Notes under the pieces: generated by a model
What the model was told of the DNA's origin: nothing
Seen by the model: the letters and a program-made list of their open reading frames with translations, nothing else
The model's database searches: none
Shown here: positions 40,103 through 47,829 of the stretch, in pieces
Numbering within the stretch: the stretch's first letter is position 1
How the letters are laid out: each line of letters begins with the position of its first letter
Position numbers and translations under genes: made by a program
Origin: Paraconexibacter sp040581415
GTDB taxonomy: Bacteria > Actinomycetota > Thermoleophilia > Solirubrobacterales > Solirubrobacteraceae
Assembly: GCF_040581415.1 (NCBI RefSeq)
Contig: NZ_CP114014.1
Location: 1,364,001-1,428,000, forward strand
Reading direction: 5' to 3'
Length of the DNA stretch: 64,000 nt

Positions 40103-41013
40103 ACGGCGGGCGCGTCGTCGTCGTCGGCGACCTGATGGTCGACGTCGCCGCGACCGCCCGCACGCCCGTCCTGCGTGGCTCGGACGCGCCGGCGACCGTG
40201 CGCTTCCGCGGCGGCGGGAGCGGGGCGAACGTCGCAGCGTGGCTCGCGGAGGACGGTGTCCCGGTCACGCTCGTCACGCGGGTGGGCGACGATCCGGCGG
40301 GCCGCGCCGACTGTGCCGCGCTGCGGGCGCGCGGGGTCGACGTGCGGGTCGCGGTGGACCCGGACGCGCCGACCGGGACCTGCATCACGGTCATCGAGCC
40401 CGACGGCGAGCGGACGTTCCTCCCGGACCGTGGTGCGAACCTCGGGCTGACGCCGGCGGACCTGCCGCTGGAGGTCTTCACGCCCGACGCCCACCTGCAC
40501 CTGTCCGGCTACGTGCTGCTGGACGCCGATGCCCCGGCCCGTGCCGCCGGGCTGGCCGCGCTGCGCAAGGCGAAGGACCTGGGCATGAGCATCTCGGTCG
40601 ACCCGGCGTCGAGCGGCCCGCTGCACGCGCTCGGCGTGCAGACGTTCCTGGACTGGGTCGCCGGGGTGCAGACGCTGCTGCCGAACGCGACGGAGCTCGT
40701 CACCCTGACCGGGGAGACGGACCCGGAGCGGGCGGCCGGCCTGCTGCGGACCGCAGCGTGGGCGCAGGAGGTCGTGGTGACCCTGGGACGCGACGGCGCG
40801 CTGTTCCGCGACGGCCTTCAGACGGCCTGCGCCCCGGCGGCACCGCTGACGCCTGGGGTCGCGGCCGACAGCACGGGGGCGGGCGACGCGTTCGCCGCCG
40901 CGTGGCTGGCCGCGCGGCGGTCGGGCGCGGGCCCGGACGAGGCCCTTGCCGCCGCATGCGCGCGCGGGAGCCAGGTGGTGGGCCTGGCGGGCGCGCGGCC
41001 GGCGCCGGGCTGA
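40099..41013 (+). CDS. psuK: PfkB-family kinase, probable pseudouridine kinase
   Basis: 304 residues, ribokinase fold: GGGSGANVAAWLA near the N-terminus and DSTGAGDAFAAAW (PfkB signature 2, catalytic Asp) near the C-terminus. Overlap with psuG implies that it phosphorylates pseudouridine to supply PsuG; on sequence alone it could be another sugar or nucleoside kinase. A palindrome copy lies nine bases beyond the stop. Confidence 0.85.
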   Translation: MNGGRVVVVGDLMVDVAATARTPVLRGSDAPATVRFRGGGSGANVAAWLAEDGVPVTLVTRVGDDPAGRADCAALRARGVDVRVAVDPDAPTGTCITVIEPDGERTFLPDRGANLGLTPADLPLEVFTPDAHLHLSGYVLLDADAPARAAGLAALRKAKDLGMSISVDPASSGPLHALGVQTFLDWVAGVQTLLPNATELVTLTGETDPERAAGLLRTAAWAQEVVVTLGRDGALFRDGLQTACAPAAPLTPGVAADSTGAGDAFAAAWLAARRSGAGPDEALAAACARGSQVVGLAGARPAPG

Positions 41014-41024
41014 TCGCGGGAGGC

Positions 41025-41038
41025 GATTCCGCGGAATC
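41025..41038. repeat. Palindrome GATTCCGCGGAATC, copy 4
   Basis: Fourth copy, 12 bases after the psuK stop, extended to the 20-bp palindrome GGCGATTCCGCGGAATCGCC (41022-41041). As RNA it folds into an 8-bp hairpin with a CGCG loop; the position fits a U-less terminator or REP-like element. Confidence 0.8.
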
Positions 41039-41073
41039 GCCGGGAACCCGAAGGTCGGAGGGCGAGGCTCGCG

Positions 41074-41253
41074 TCAGGCCGGCGGGAGCAGCGCGGCAGC
41101 GACGTCGAACGGCGGGACCGGCAGGTGCGCCGGTGCGACCGGCTCACCGCGACGATGGTGCGTGACCGTGCGGTAGTCGCCGTCCGTGGGCAACACGCGC
41201 GCGATCGTCGCGGTCCGCGGACGCGGGGCGGCCCGAGGTCGCAGAGATGTCAC
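41074..41253 (-). CDS. Possible small protein
   Basis: 59 codons from GTG 41253 to TGA 41074, encoding an Arg/Pro-rich start, then VLPTDGDYRTVTHHRRGEP and PVPPFDVAAALLPPA. Third positions are mostly G/C, as in neighbouring genes, and it fills most of a gap between psuK and the nitroreductase gene. No recognisable family and no clear ribosome binding site, so it remains tentative. Confidence 0.35.
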   Translation of the reverse strand: MTSLRPRAAPRPRTATIARVLPTDGDYRTVTHHRRGEPVAPAHLPVPPFDVAAALLPPA

Positions 41254-41275
41254 GCGCGGGTCGTCCGGGCGGCAC

Positions 41276-41281
41276 TAGGCT
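41276..41281 (+). promoter_or_regulatory. -10 box of nitroreductase-like gene, leaderless
   Basis: TAGGCT ends seven bases before ATG 41289. Confidence 0.45.
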
Positions 41282-41288
41282 GAGGACC

Positions 41289-41711
41289 ATGTCCCAGAGC
41301 GACGATGACCAGCTGTTCGGCCCGGAGCACGTCCGGGTCTATCAGGAGACCGACGGTGCCCGCGGGTACCACTGGCGCGGGACCGAGATCCTGCTGCTGA
41401 CGACGATCGGCAACAAGTCCGGCGAGGCGCACACGACGCCGCTGATCCACCGGACCGATGGCGACAACTACGTCATCGTCGCGTCCAAGGGCGGAGCGCC
41501 CGAGGATCCGGCGTGGTTCAAGAACATGCAGGCCAACCCCGACGCCGACGTGCAGGTCAAGGCTGCGCACGTCCCGGTGACGATGACGGTCGCCGAGGGC
41601 ACCGAGCGCGCGCGCCTGTGGGACGCGATGGTCGAGGTCTGGCCGGACTACACCGACTACGCGGCCAAGACCGACCGCGAGATCCCGATCGTGGTGCTCG
41701 TCCCGCGCTGA
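41289..41711 (+). CDS. Deazaflavin (F420)-dependent nitroreductase-family protein
   Basis: 140 residues from ATG 41289. The split-barrel DDN/DUF385 pattern is visible: LLLTTIGNKSGEAHTTPLIHR, YVIVASKGGAPEDPAWFKNMQANPDADVQV and ARLWDAMVEVWPDY, all typical of the family that includes M. tuberculosis Ddn. Members bind F420 or heme and reduce varied electrophiles; the substrate is unknown. An upstream in-frame GTG at 41247 is possible but ignored because of the -10 at 41276. A hairpin follows at 41724. Confidence 0.9.
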   Translation: MSQSDDDQLFGPEHVRVYQETDGARGYHWRGTEILLLTTIGNKSGEAHTTPLIHRTDGDNYVIVASKGGAPEDPAWFKNMQANPDADVQVKAAHVPVTMTVAEGTERARLWDAMVEVWPDYTDYAAKTDREIPIVVLVPR

Positions 41712-41723
41712 CCCGCTGACTCA

Positions 41724-41753
41724 GGCTCCTCTCAGCGTCTGCTTAGAGGAGCC
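41724..41753 (+). terminator. Hairpin downstream of nitroreductase-like gene
   Basis: GGCTCCTCT (41724-41732) pairs with AGAGGAGCC (41745-41753), perfect 9-bp stem, 12-base loop, 13 bases after the stop. No T-run follows. Likely terminator or mRNA 3'-end structure. Confidence 0.5.
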
Positions 41754-41780
41754 GCAGGCGCGGGCGGCATCGTGCTGTCC

Positions 41781-42134
41781 ATGCACCGGTCAGAGATTCC
41801 CGAGGGCCTCGGCGCCGAGCGACTCCGCGCCGGCCGCCGGGCCAAGCCGACCCGCCAGGAGCGGACCCGCCGCGTCCGGCGGCTCGCCGTCACCTGGACC
41901 GTGGTGGCGTTCGCCGCGGTCTGGGGCGTGATCTTCACGCAGATGCGCGCCGGTGCCGACCCGGCCCTGGGCGCCGGCGCGCCGGCGGTGGCGGCGACCA
42001 CGGGGACGACGAGCGAGGCCGCGGCGACCGAAGACGCGATCGCGGCGACAGACGCGACGGCCACGTACGACGACGGGACGGCCACGACCACCGACGAGAG
42101 CGCCGCGTCCGACGTGACGACCTCTCAGTCCTGA
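41781..42134 (+). CDS. Small single-pass membrane protein
   Basis: 117 residues from ATG 41781 (GTG 41772 would add MLS). Basic cytoplasmic N-terminus (RLRAGRRAKPTRQERTRRVRR), one membrane span at ~37-55 (LAVTWTVVAFAAVWGVIF), then a Thr/Ala/Asp-rich extracytoplasmic tail. No homologue recognised. The gap 42135-42237 to the convergent flavoprotein gene holds only a short CGGCC-GGGT-GGCCG hairpin (42142-42155). Confidence 0.6.
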   Translation: MHRSEIPEGLGAERLRAGRRAKPTRQERTRRVRRLAVTWTVVAFAAVWGVIFTQMRAGADPALGAGAPAVAATTGTTSEAAATEDAIAATDATATYDDGTATTTDESAASDVTTSQS

Positions 42135-42237
42135 GGCCAGACGGCCGGGTGGCCGGACCTTGCGCACCAGCGCACGTCATGCATGCTCCAGCGCGAAAGG
42201 TCCCACTGCGCACCCGCCATCCCGGCGCCCGGTGCTC

Positions 42238-43815
42238 TCAGCCCGCCAGGCGCATGACCGGCCGCCGCGCCGGCGCGCCGATCGTCGCCGCGACGTGGTC
42301 CGCCAGGTGCTCGGCGTCGCGGGCGATTCCCGCGAACCGGCCCGAGCCCCAGCTGTGCAGCCACGGCATGCCGATGACGGACAGGCCGCGGATCGCCGTC
42401 ACGCCCCGATGGTGGGTCGGGTAGCCCGTGCCGTCGAAGGCGGGCACCTGCACCCAGGACCAGTCCGACCGGAACCCGGTCGCCCAGATCACGGAGGTGA
42501 TCCCCTGGGCCTCGAGGTCCAGGCGGGACGGCGCGTCGGCCGCGCGCGGCGGGTCCCACAGCGGGATATAGCGCGCCTCCTCCGGAGCGTCGACCCCGGC
42601 GCCCTCGATGTACGCGTCGATGACGTCCTTGATGCGGTCGTCGGTCGCGTCGGCCAGATCGAGGTTCGCGCGCAGGTCGCCGGCGAACGACAGCTCGGGC
42701 GCCGTGATGTCGGTCAGGCGGCCGTGCAGGTGCATCCCCTCGGTCGCGAAGCGGCGCAGGTCGATGTCCCGCCCGCCGTCCCGGCCGGTGACGTAGTGGT
42801 TGGCCTCCTTGCGGGCCTTCAGGCCCTCGGGGTGCTGGTCGATCGGCAGGTCGTAGCGGCCCATGTCCTGCAGCCAGGCGACGACGTCTCGCCCGCGGTA
42901 GAAACGCGCGACCCGCGGGGCCGAGCCGACCGCGAGGTGCACCTCCCGGCCCTCGAGGTGGAGGTCCTCCGCGATCTGGGCGCCCGACTGGCCGCTGCCG
43001 ACCACGAGCACCGCGCCGTCCGGCAATGTCGCCGGCGACTTGTAGCGCGAGGAGTGCAGCTGGGTGACCGACGACGGCAGGCGCTCGGCCATCCGCGGAG
43101 AGGTCGGGACGTGGTACCCGCCGACCGCCAGGATGACCTGGTCGGCGGTCACGGTCCCGACGTTCGTCCGGACCACGAACGTCCCGTGGTCGGACTGGGT
43201 GAGCTGCTCCACGGCGACGCCCTCGACGACCGGCGGCCGGAAGGACGCGACGTACTGGTCGAGGTACTCGAGGATCTGGTCCTTGACCATGAAGCCGTCC
43301 GGGTCGTTGCCGGCGTACGGGTGGCCCGGCAGCTGACACTGCCAGTTGGGCGTGACGAGGCAGAACGAGTCCCAGCGCTGGCGGCGCCAGGACGAGGCGA
43401 TCTCGTGCCGCTCCAGGACGATGTGATCGACGCCGCGGGCGCGCAGGCACCAGCTCGTCGCCAGGCCGGCCTGGCCGCCGCCTACGACGACGACCGGGTA
43501 GTGCCCGCTGAGCGCGGGAGGTGGCGTCGTGCGGGCGTCGCGGTAGAGCGCCTCGACGGTGACGCTGCCCGCCGGCTGGCCGGCTGCCCGGGTGCGCAGC
43601 TCGGCCGTCTCGGCGGCGGCCGCCGTGCACGCGAAGCCGTATTTCGCGCGGACGCGCTCGCTGCCGGCGGCGAGCGCGTCGGTCGCGCGCCGGACGAACT
43701 CGTCGACCGGGTAGGTGGCGCCGGCGCAGAGCGCGCGCTCGATCGTGCGTGACGGAGAGGTGCAGGTCTGATGCGTCCCGTCGGGCCAGCGGACGCGGAA
43801 GTGGACTTCGGGCAT
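42238..43815 (-). CDS. Fused MSMEG_0570-like domain and MSMEG_0569-family flavin oxidoreductase (NitG-NitH)
   Basis: 525 residues. Residues 1-70 match the small MSMEG_0570 family (MPEVHFRVRWPDG, YPVDEFVRRATDAL, RVRAKYGFACTAA), usually a separate gene. Residues ~104-520 are a two-dinucleotide-domain FAD/NAD(P)H oxidoreductase of the MSMEG_0569 type: VVGGGQAGLA (FAD) and LVVGSGQSGAQ (second Rossmann), plus ATGFRSDWSW. The linker (71-103) is Ala/Thr/Pro-rich. Last gene of the Nit1C-type island on this strand, 35 bases after the nitrilase. Substrate unknown; the fusion itself argues that the two proteins work together. Confidence 0.87.
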   Translation of the reverse strand: MPEVHFRVRWPDGTHQTCTSPSRTIERALCAGATYPVDEFVRRATDALAAGSERVRAKYGFACTAAAAETAELRTRAAGQPAGSVTVEALYRDARTTPPPALSGHYPVVVVGGGQAGLATSWCLRARGVDHIVLERHEIASSWRRQRWDSFCLVTPNWQCQLPGHPYAGNDPDGFMVKDQILEYLDQYVASFRPPVVEGVAVEQLTQSDHGTFVVRTNVGTVTADQVILAVGGYHVPTSPRMAERLPSSVTQLHSSRYKSPATLPDGAVLVVGSGQSGAQIAEDLHLEGREVHLAVGSAPRVARFYRGRDVVAWLQDMGRYDLPIDQHPEGLKARKEANHYVTGRDGGRDIDLRRFATEGMHLHGRLTDITAPELSFAGDLRANLDLADATDDRIKDVIDAYIEGAGVDAPEEARYIPLWDPPRAADAPSRLDLEAQGITSVIWATGFRSDWSWVQVPAFDGTGYPTHHRGVTAIRGLSVIGMPWLHSWGSGRFAGIARDAEHLADHVAATIGAPARRPVMRLAG

Positions 43816-43850
43816 GGGGCTTTGTCCTCGGGGCGGTGGGTCCGGACGGG

Positions 43851-44708
43851 TCAGGCGGCCGCGAGCGGAGCGGGCGTCGCGTAGACGTCCGGGCGCAGGT
43901 CGCGGATGGGGGAGAGCGCGCGGCGGGCCCGCGTGAGGGCGGCGTCGACGTCCTCGACGGTGGCGATCGCCAGGCCCTCGCCCGTGGACGTGACCGCGAG
44001 CGGGTCGCCGCCCGGGCCGATGACGCGCGCGCTGCCGATGAAGCGCAGCGCGCCGAACGTCCCCGACTGGTTGGCGGACGCGACGATCAGCGAGTTCTCG
44101 GCGGCGCGGGCGCGGTCCCAGAGCTCGGAGCGGCGGTACTGGCGGTCGTCCTCCAGGCGCGGCGCGGCGTTCGTCGCGCTGCAGGGCCAGGCGGACAGGA
44201 AGCACAGGATCTGCGCACCCTGGAGCGCGAGCGTCCGGGACGCCTCGGGGAAGGCCTTGTCGTAGCAGATGAGCATCCCGATCCGGCCGACCGGGGTGTC
44301 GAACGCGGCGAGCTCGTCGCCGGGCCGGGTGATGCGGTCCTCGTCGAGCGGCAGGTGGACCTTGCGGTGGACGCCGAGGACCTCGCCGCCGCTCACGCAG
44401 ACGGCGGTGTTGTGCACCATGGTGTCGTCCTCGCCCGCCGTCACCTCCGCCATGCCGAAGCACACGACCATGTCGCCGGCGAGGTCCGCCACGCGCTGGA
44501 CCTCCGGGCCGTCGACGGTGAACGCGGGCGGCCACTCGGCGTCGCCATGGAGGGTCTCGACGTAGCCGCCGAGGCAGGCCTCCGGCAGGACGAGCAGGCC
44601 CACGCCGGCCGCGCGCGCCTCCTCGATCAGGGTGGCGATGCGGGTGAAGCACTCCTCGAGGTCGCGGCCGAACGGCGCGGACGTGGCGGCGATGGTGAGC
44701 GGGGTCAT
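43851..44708 (-). CDS. nitC: Nit1-type nitrilase (carbon-nitrogen hydrolase)
   Basis: 285 residues from ATG 44708, overlapping the GNAT gene stop (ATGA). Catalytic Glu43 (LLVLPEACLGGY), Lys116 (HRKVHLP) and Cys148 (MLICYDKAFPEA) are all present. The context (MSMEG_0567/0568/0569/0570/0572 relatives) places it in the Nit1C island, where the nitrilase hydrolyses nitriles and, in cyanotrophic bacteria, is linked to cyanide assimilation. The exact substrate is not deducible from sequence. Confidence 0.92.
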   Translation of the reverse strand: MTPLTIAATSAPFGRDLEECFTRIATLIEEARAAGVGLLVLPEACLGGYVETLHGDAEWPPAFTVDGPEVQRVADLAGDMVVCFGMAEVTAGEDDTMVHNTAVCVSGGEVLGVHRKVHLPLDEDRITRPGDELAAFDTPVGRIGMLICYDKAFPEASRTLALQGAQILCFLSAWPCSATNAAPRLEDDRQYRRSELWDRARAAENSLIVASANQSGTFGALRFIGSARVIGPGGDPLAVTSTGEGLAIATVEDVDAALTRARRALSPIRDLRPDVYATPAPLAAA

Positions 44709-45253
44709 GGGGTGCGGCCTTCGGTTCCGGGGGTGGGGGACGACGGGGCGGGCGGGCCTGCGGTCGGGATCGGCCACACCATGTGGCGGTGCTCGGTGCG
44801 CGCGACCTGCACTGCGCGCACGTCGTCCCAGCCGAGGCGCTCGAAGAAGTGGCGGTAGCGCACCTGCACGTGCGCGTCGAAGTGCGCGGCGCCGGCGTCG
44901 AGCGCCTGCGCGCACGCCTCGCGGACCAGGAGCGCACCGACGAGGCCGCGGGCCGGGCCGCCGGCGCCGCTGCAGACCAGGCGGCTGCCGCGCCACCAGC
45001 CCGTGGCCACGTCGACGGGGTGCAGGCGCACGCCGCCGATGACGTGCCCGGTCTCGCTCAGCGCGACCAGCACCCGGGTCAGCGGCGCGCCGTCGTGCCC
45101 GTCGTGGTCGTCGGCCTCGAACAGGTGCTGCTCGTCGACGAACGCCCTCAGGCGCAGCGCGGCGTAGTCGTCGAGGCGACCGGGGTGGCGCTCGGCGCGC
45201 ACCACGGTGAACCGCCGTACGGCGGGGACCGGCAGGTCGAGCATCGTCCTCAT
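44705..45253 (-). CDS. nitE: MSMEG_0567-type GNAT acetyltransferase, without AIR-synthase part
   Basis: 182 residues from ATG 45253 (ATG 45244 also possible). GNAT features: YAALRLRAFVDEQHLF, HVIGGVRLHPVD, the acetyl-CoA loop region GGPARGLVGALLVREA, and HFFERLGWDD. In MSMEG_0567 itself a C-terminal AIR-synthase-like domain is fused, and in other islands this is a separate gene (nitF); neither is found here. Acyl acceptor unknown. Starts eight bases after the radical SAM stop. Confidence 0.85.
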   Translation of the reverse strand: MRTMLDLPVPAVRRFTVVRAERHPGRLDDYAALRLRAFVDEQHLFEADDHDGHDGAPLTRVLVALSETGHVIGGVRLHPVDVATGWWRGSRLVCSGAGGPARGLVGALLVREACAQALDAGAAHFDAHVQVRYRHFFERLGWDDVRAVQVARTEHRHMVWPIPTAGPPAPSSPTPGTEGRTP

Positions 45254-45261
45254 CGGCGCGG

Positions 45262-46329
45262 TCAGCCGCCCTCGCCGCAGAGGGCCGAGCAGGCGCCGCA
45301 CGCCGCGCAGCCGGCGCCCTGGTCGGCGCCCCGCATCCCGGCCGCCTTCAGCGCGGTCGCCACCCTGCGCGTCACGCGGGTCAGGGTCAGCGGGTCCGGC
45401 GCCGGGACGCCGTCCGCGTGCGCCAGCGAGCCCTCCAGCGGGCGATAAGGGACGACGAACGGATAGACGCCCATGCCGATCAGCCGCTCGGCGCCGGCGA
45501 CCAGCTCGTCCGGATCCTCGCCGAGGCCGACGAGCAGGTAGGTGGAGACGCGGTTACGGCCGAAGACGCGGACCGCCTCGAGCCATGCCGCGTCGTACCG
45601 CGACAGCGGGACGGTCGCCTTGCCGGGGGTCCAGCGCTCGCGGACCGCCTGGTCGAGCGACTCGACGTGGATGCCGATCGCGGTCGCGCCCGCGTCCTTG
45701 AGGACCTGGATCCACTCGAGGTCCAGCGGCGGCTCGATCTGGATCTGGATCGGCAGGCCCGGGACCGCTTCGAGGATCGCCTCGACGCACTTCGCCAGGT
45801 GCTTGGCGCCGCGGTCGACGCCGTTGGAGGTGCCGGTCGTCATCACCACCTGGCGGACGCCGTCGAGCTCGACGGCGGCCTTCGCGACCTGGGCCAGCTG
45901 CTGCGGGAACTTCACCTGCGTCGTGGCCCCTGCGCGCAGCGACTGCTCGATCGTGCAGAAGCGGCAGCGGCTGGACTCCTCGGTGTAGCGGATGCAGGTC
46001 TGCACGACGGTCGTGGCCAGGACGTCCGTGCCGTGCAGGCGGGCCAGCTGCTCGAACGGGATGCCGTCGTCCGTCGTCAGGTCGTAGAACCGCGGCCGCA
46101 TGATCGGCTCGAGGAGGGCGTCCTCGATGACCACCCCGTCACGGGTCAGGACGCCGCCCTCGAGCAGCTCGAAGGGGGAGTCCGCGACGATCGGCAGGGT
46201 GGCGGCGTTGCTGCTGCCGCCGACCGACCAGTGCCCGTCGTCGCTCGGGCCGGCGCCGGCCTTGCGCCGGAGGGGAGGGGCGGAGCGGACGCCGAGGACA
46301 GCGAGCTCTGCGCGCAGGTCGAGTTCCAT
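45262..46329 (-). CDS. nitD: MSMEG_0568-family radical SAM protein
   Basis: 355 residues. The iron-sulfur motif is C112-x9-C122-x2-C125 (TCIRYTEESSRCRFC), wider than the usual Cx3Cx2C. The barrel continues with QVVMTTGTSNG and IQIQIEPPLDLEWIQVLKDAG. C-terminal cysteines at 341, 344, 347 and 351 may hold a second cluster. Part of every Nit1C island; presumably modifies or builds a substrate for the nitrilase pathway, reaction unknown. Starts 23 bases after the MSMEG_0572-like stop. Confidence 0.9.
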   Translation of the reverse strand: MELDLRAELAVLGVRSAPPLRRKAGAGPSDDGHWSVGGSSNAATLPIVADSPFELLEGGVLTRDGVVIEDALLEPIMRPRFYDLTTDDGIPFEQLARLHGTDVLATTVVQTCIRYTEESSRCRFCTIEQSLRAGATTQVKFPQQLAQVAKAAVELDGVRQVVMTTGTSNGVDRGAKHLAKCVEAILEAVPGLPIQIQIEPPLDLEWIQVLKDAGATAIGIHVESLDQAVRERWTPGKATVPLSRYDAAWLEAVRVFGRNRVSTYLLVGLGEDPDELVAGAERLIGMGVYPFVVPYRPLEGSLAHADGVPAPDPLTLTRVTRRVATALKAAGMRGADQGAGCAACGACSALCGEGG

Positions 46330-46352
46330 CGTCGTCCGCCTCGCTCGCCCGC

Positions 46353-46874
46353 TCAGAACATCCAGGTGGAGTTGATGATCGCGCCCTTGCGGGCGTAGTG
46401 GATCACCGCGTCCTGGAGGTCGAGCGGGTGCGCCGGGATGACGCCCTCGATCAGGTCCTCCTCGCGTGCGCCGTGCAGCGACAGGCCGAGCCGGCAGGCG
46501 TAGACCTTGCCGCCCATGCCGATGTAGCGCTCGAGCACGTTGTTCTCGTTGCGCATGCCGGGGAAGACCTCGTCCCCGATGGTCGGGAAGCCGCGGCTGG
46601 CCAGGCAGTTGAGGGCGCCGATGCCGTAGAAGTACAGCGCCGAGTCGAAGCCCTTCTTCTCGGCGCGGATCGCCTGCAGCACGGCGACGAAGCTCACGGA
46701 CGACTCGTGCACGAGCCCATGGACGAGGCCGAAGTACGTCTCACCGGCCTCGGCCTGGTAGTCGGGGAAGACCTTGGTGGCACCGTAGAGCGACTCGCCG
46801 TTCGCCTTGCTCGGGTGCGGGATCTCCATCAGGCTCGCGATCTCCTGATCGTTGAGCTGCGGTTCGACGGCCAT
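46353..46874 (-). CDS. nitB: MSMEG_0572/Sll0783-family protein, first gene of the island
   Basis: 173 residues from ATG 46874, with a strong AAGGAG nine bases upstream. Characteristic stretches: HPSKANGESLYGATKVFPDYQAEAGETYFGLVHG, RGFPTIGDEVFPGMRNENNVLERYIGMGGKVYACRLGLSLHG, DAVIHYARKGAIINSTWMF. The latter half resembles a DsrE-like fold with Cys in VYACRLG. The family is named for nitrogen-starvation response in cyanobacteria. Leads the five-gene unit. Confidence 0.9.
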   Translation of the reverse strand: MAVEPQLNDQEIASLMEIPHPSKANGESLYGATKVFPDYQAEAGETYFGLVHGLVHESSVSFVAVLQAIRAEKKGFDSALYFYGIGALNCLASRGFPTIGDEVFPGMRNENNVLERYIGMGGKVYACRLGLSLHGAREEDLIEGVIPAHPLDLQDAVIHYARKGAIINSTWMF

Positions 46875-46915
46875 CTGGGGGTTCTCCTTGGTGTGGGTCA
46901 GGCGGGGGAAGCGGA

Positions 46916-47024
46916 TGGACCACATGCTCCGCGTTCGACGGGCCCGCCTCTATGGACCGCCGGTCGGAGGTCCGGCGCGCGAACTGCGGACGCGGGGTCC
47001 TGATCCCCGGTGCCATGTGGTCCA
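46916..47024. promoter_or_regulatory. Divergent regulatory region with 11-bp inverted repeat
   Basis: TGGACCACATG (46916-46926) and CATGTGGTCCA (47014-47024) are exact inverse complements 87 bases apart, in the 255-bp gap between the nitrilase island and the response regulator. CGGAGGTCCGG is also repeated twice nearby. The arrangement suggests paired operator sites (DNA looping or activation) for the adjacent regulator. Confidence 0.5.
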
Positions 47025-47115
47025 GTCCCCCCGGGCACCCTCTGGTCGACCGGAGGTCCGGACGTCCGAACCCGCTCCACGCGGGTTTCGGGGCGCGTCC
47101 CGGCAGGCCCGTCGC

Positions 47116-47121
47116 TACTGT
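47116..47121 (+). promoter_or_regulatory. -10 box of response regulator gene
   Basis: TACTGT ends eight bases before ATG 47130. Confidence 0.4.
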
Positions 47122-47129
47122 CGTCGGCG

Positions 47130-47792
47130 ATGACCGACCCGATGCTCCGTGTGCTCGTCGCCGAGGACCAGGCGCTCCTGCGCGAGGGGCTCGTGCGGCT
47201 CCTCGGGGACCTCGGGTTCGACGTGGTGGCGGAGGCGGCGGACGCGGACGAGCTGCTGGTGGCCGTCCACGAGCACGTGCCCGACGTCGTCGTGGTCGAC
47301 GTCCAGATGCCGCCGGACCTGACGGACGACGGCATCCGCGCCGCGCTGAAGATCCGCGCGGAGCTGCCCGGCGTCGGCGTCCTGGTGCTGTCGCAGTTCC
47401 TCGAGGAGAACTACGCGCTCGACCTGATCGGCGAGGACGCGAGCGGCGTGGGCTACCTGCTGAAGGACCGCGTCTCGGACGCGGCGGCGCTGGCCGACGC
47501 GATCCGGCGCGTGGCGGCGGGCGGGTCGGCGCTGGACCCCGAGGTCGTCGGCCGGATGGTCACCCGCAAGCGCCGCGACTCGCGGCTGGACTCGCTGACG
47601 ACGCGCGAGCGGGAGGTGCTCGCGCTGATGGCCGAGGGGAAGTCGAACCCGGGGATCGGCGCGGCGCTCGGCGTCACCCCGGCCGCGGTCGAGAAGCACG
47701 TGACCGGGATCTTCCAGAAGCTGGACATCGGACACGAGCACTCCGAGCACCGCCGCGTGATGGCGGTCCTGGCGCGCCTTCGGGCCGGCTAG
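47130..47792 (+). CDS. NarL/LuxR-family response regulator
   Basis: 220 residues from ATG 47130. REC domain 7-125 (VLVAEDQALLREGL; phospho-acceptor Asp57 in VVVVDVQMPP; conserved Lys in GYLLKDRV) and LuxR helix-turn-helix 150-205 (LTTREREVLALMAEGKSNPGIGAALGVTPAAVEKHVTGIFQKL). Divergent from the nitrilase island and possibly its activator (inference). The HisKA_3 kinase at 49513-50631, 1.7 kb away, is the natural candidate partner because no kinase is adjacent. Confidence 0.92.
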   Translation: MTDPMLRVLVAEDQALLREGLVRLLGDLGFDVVAEAADADELLVAVHEHVPDVVVVDVQMPPDLTDDGIRAALKIRAELPGVGVLVLSQFLEENYALDLIGEDASGVGYLLKDRVSDAAALADAIRRVAAGGSALDPEVVGRMVTRKRRDSRLDSLTTREREVLALMAEGKSNPGIGAALGVTPAAVEKHVTGIFQKLDIGHEHSEHRRVMAVLARLRAG

Positions 47793-47800
47793 GCCGGAAG

Positions 47801-47821
47801 CTTGCTGCGCGGTGCTGCCAT
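47801..47821. repeat. Direct repeat, downstream copy
   Basis: 21 bp identical at 20 positions to 48712-48732, the first seven codons (MAAPRSK) of the DUF559 gene. It lies just beyond that gene's stop in the same orientation and would start a second copy, but the frame ends after ten codons. Confidence 0.75.
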
Positions 47822-47829
47822 GGGCAGCA

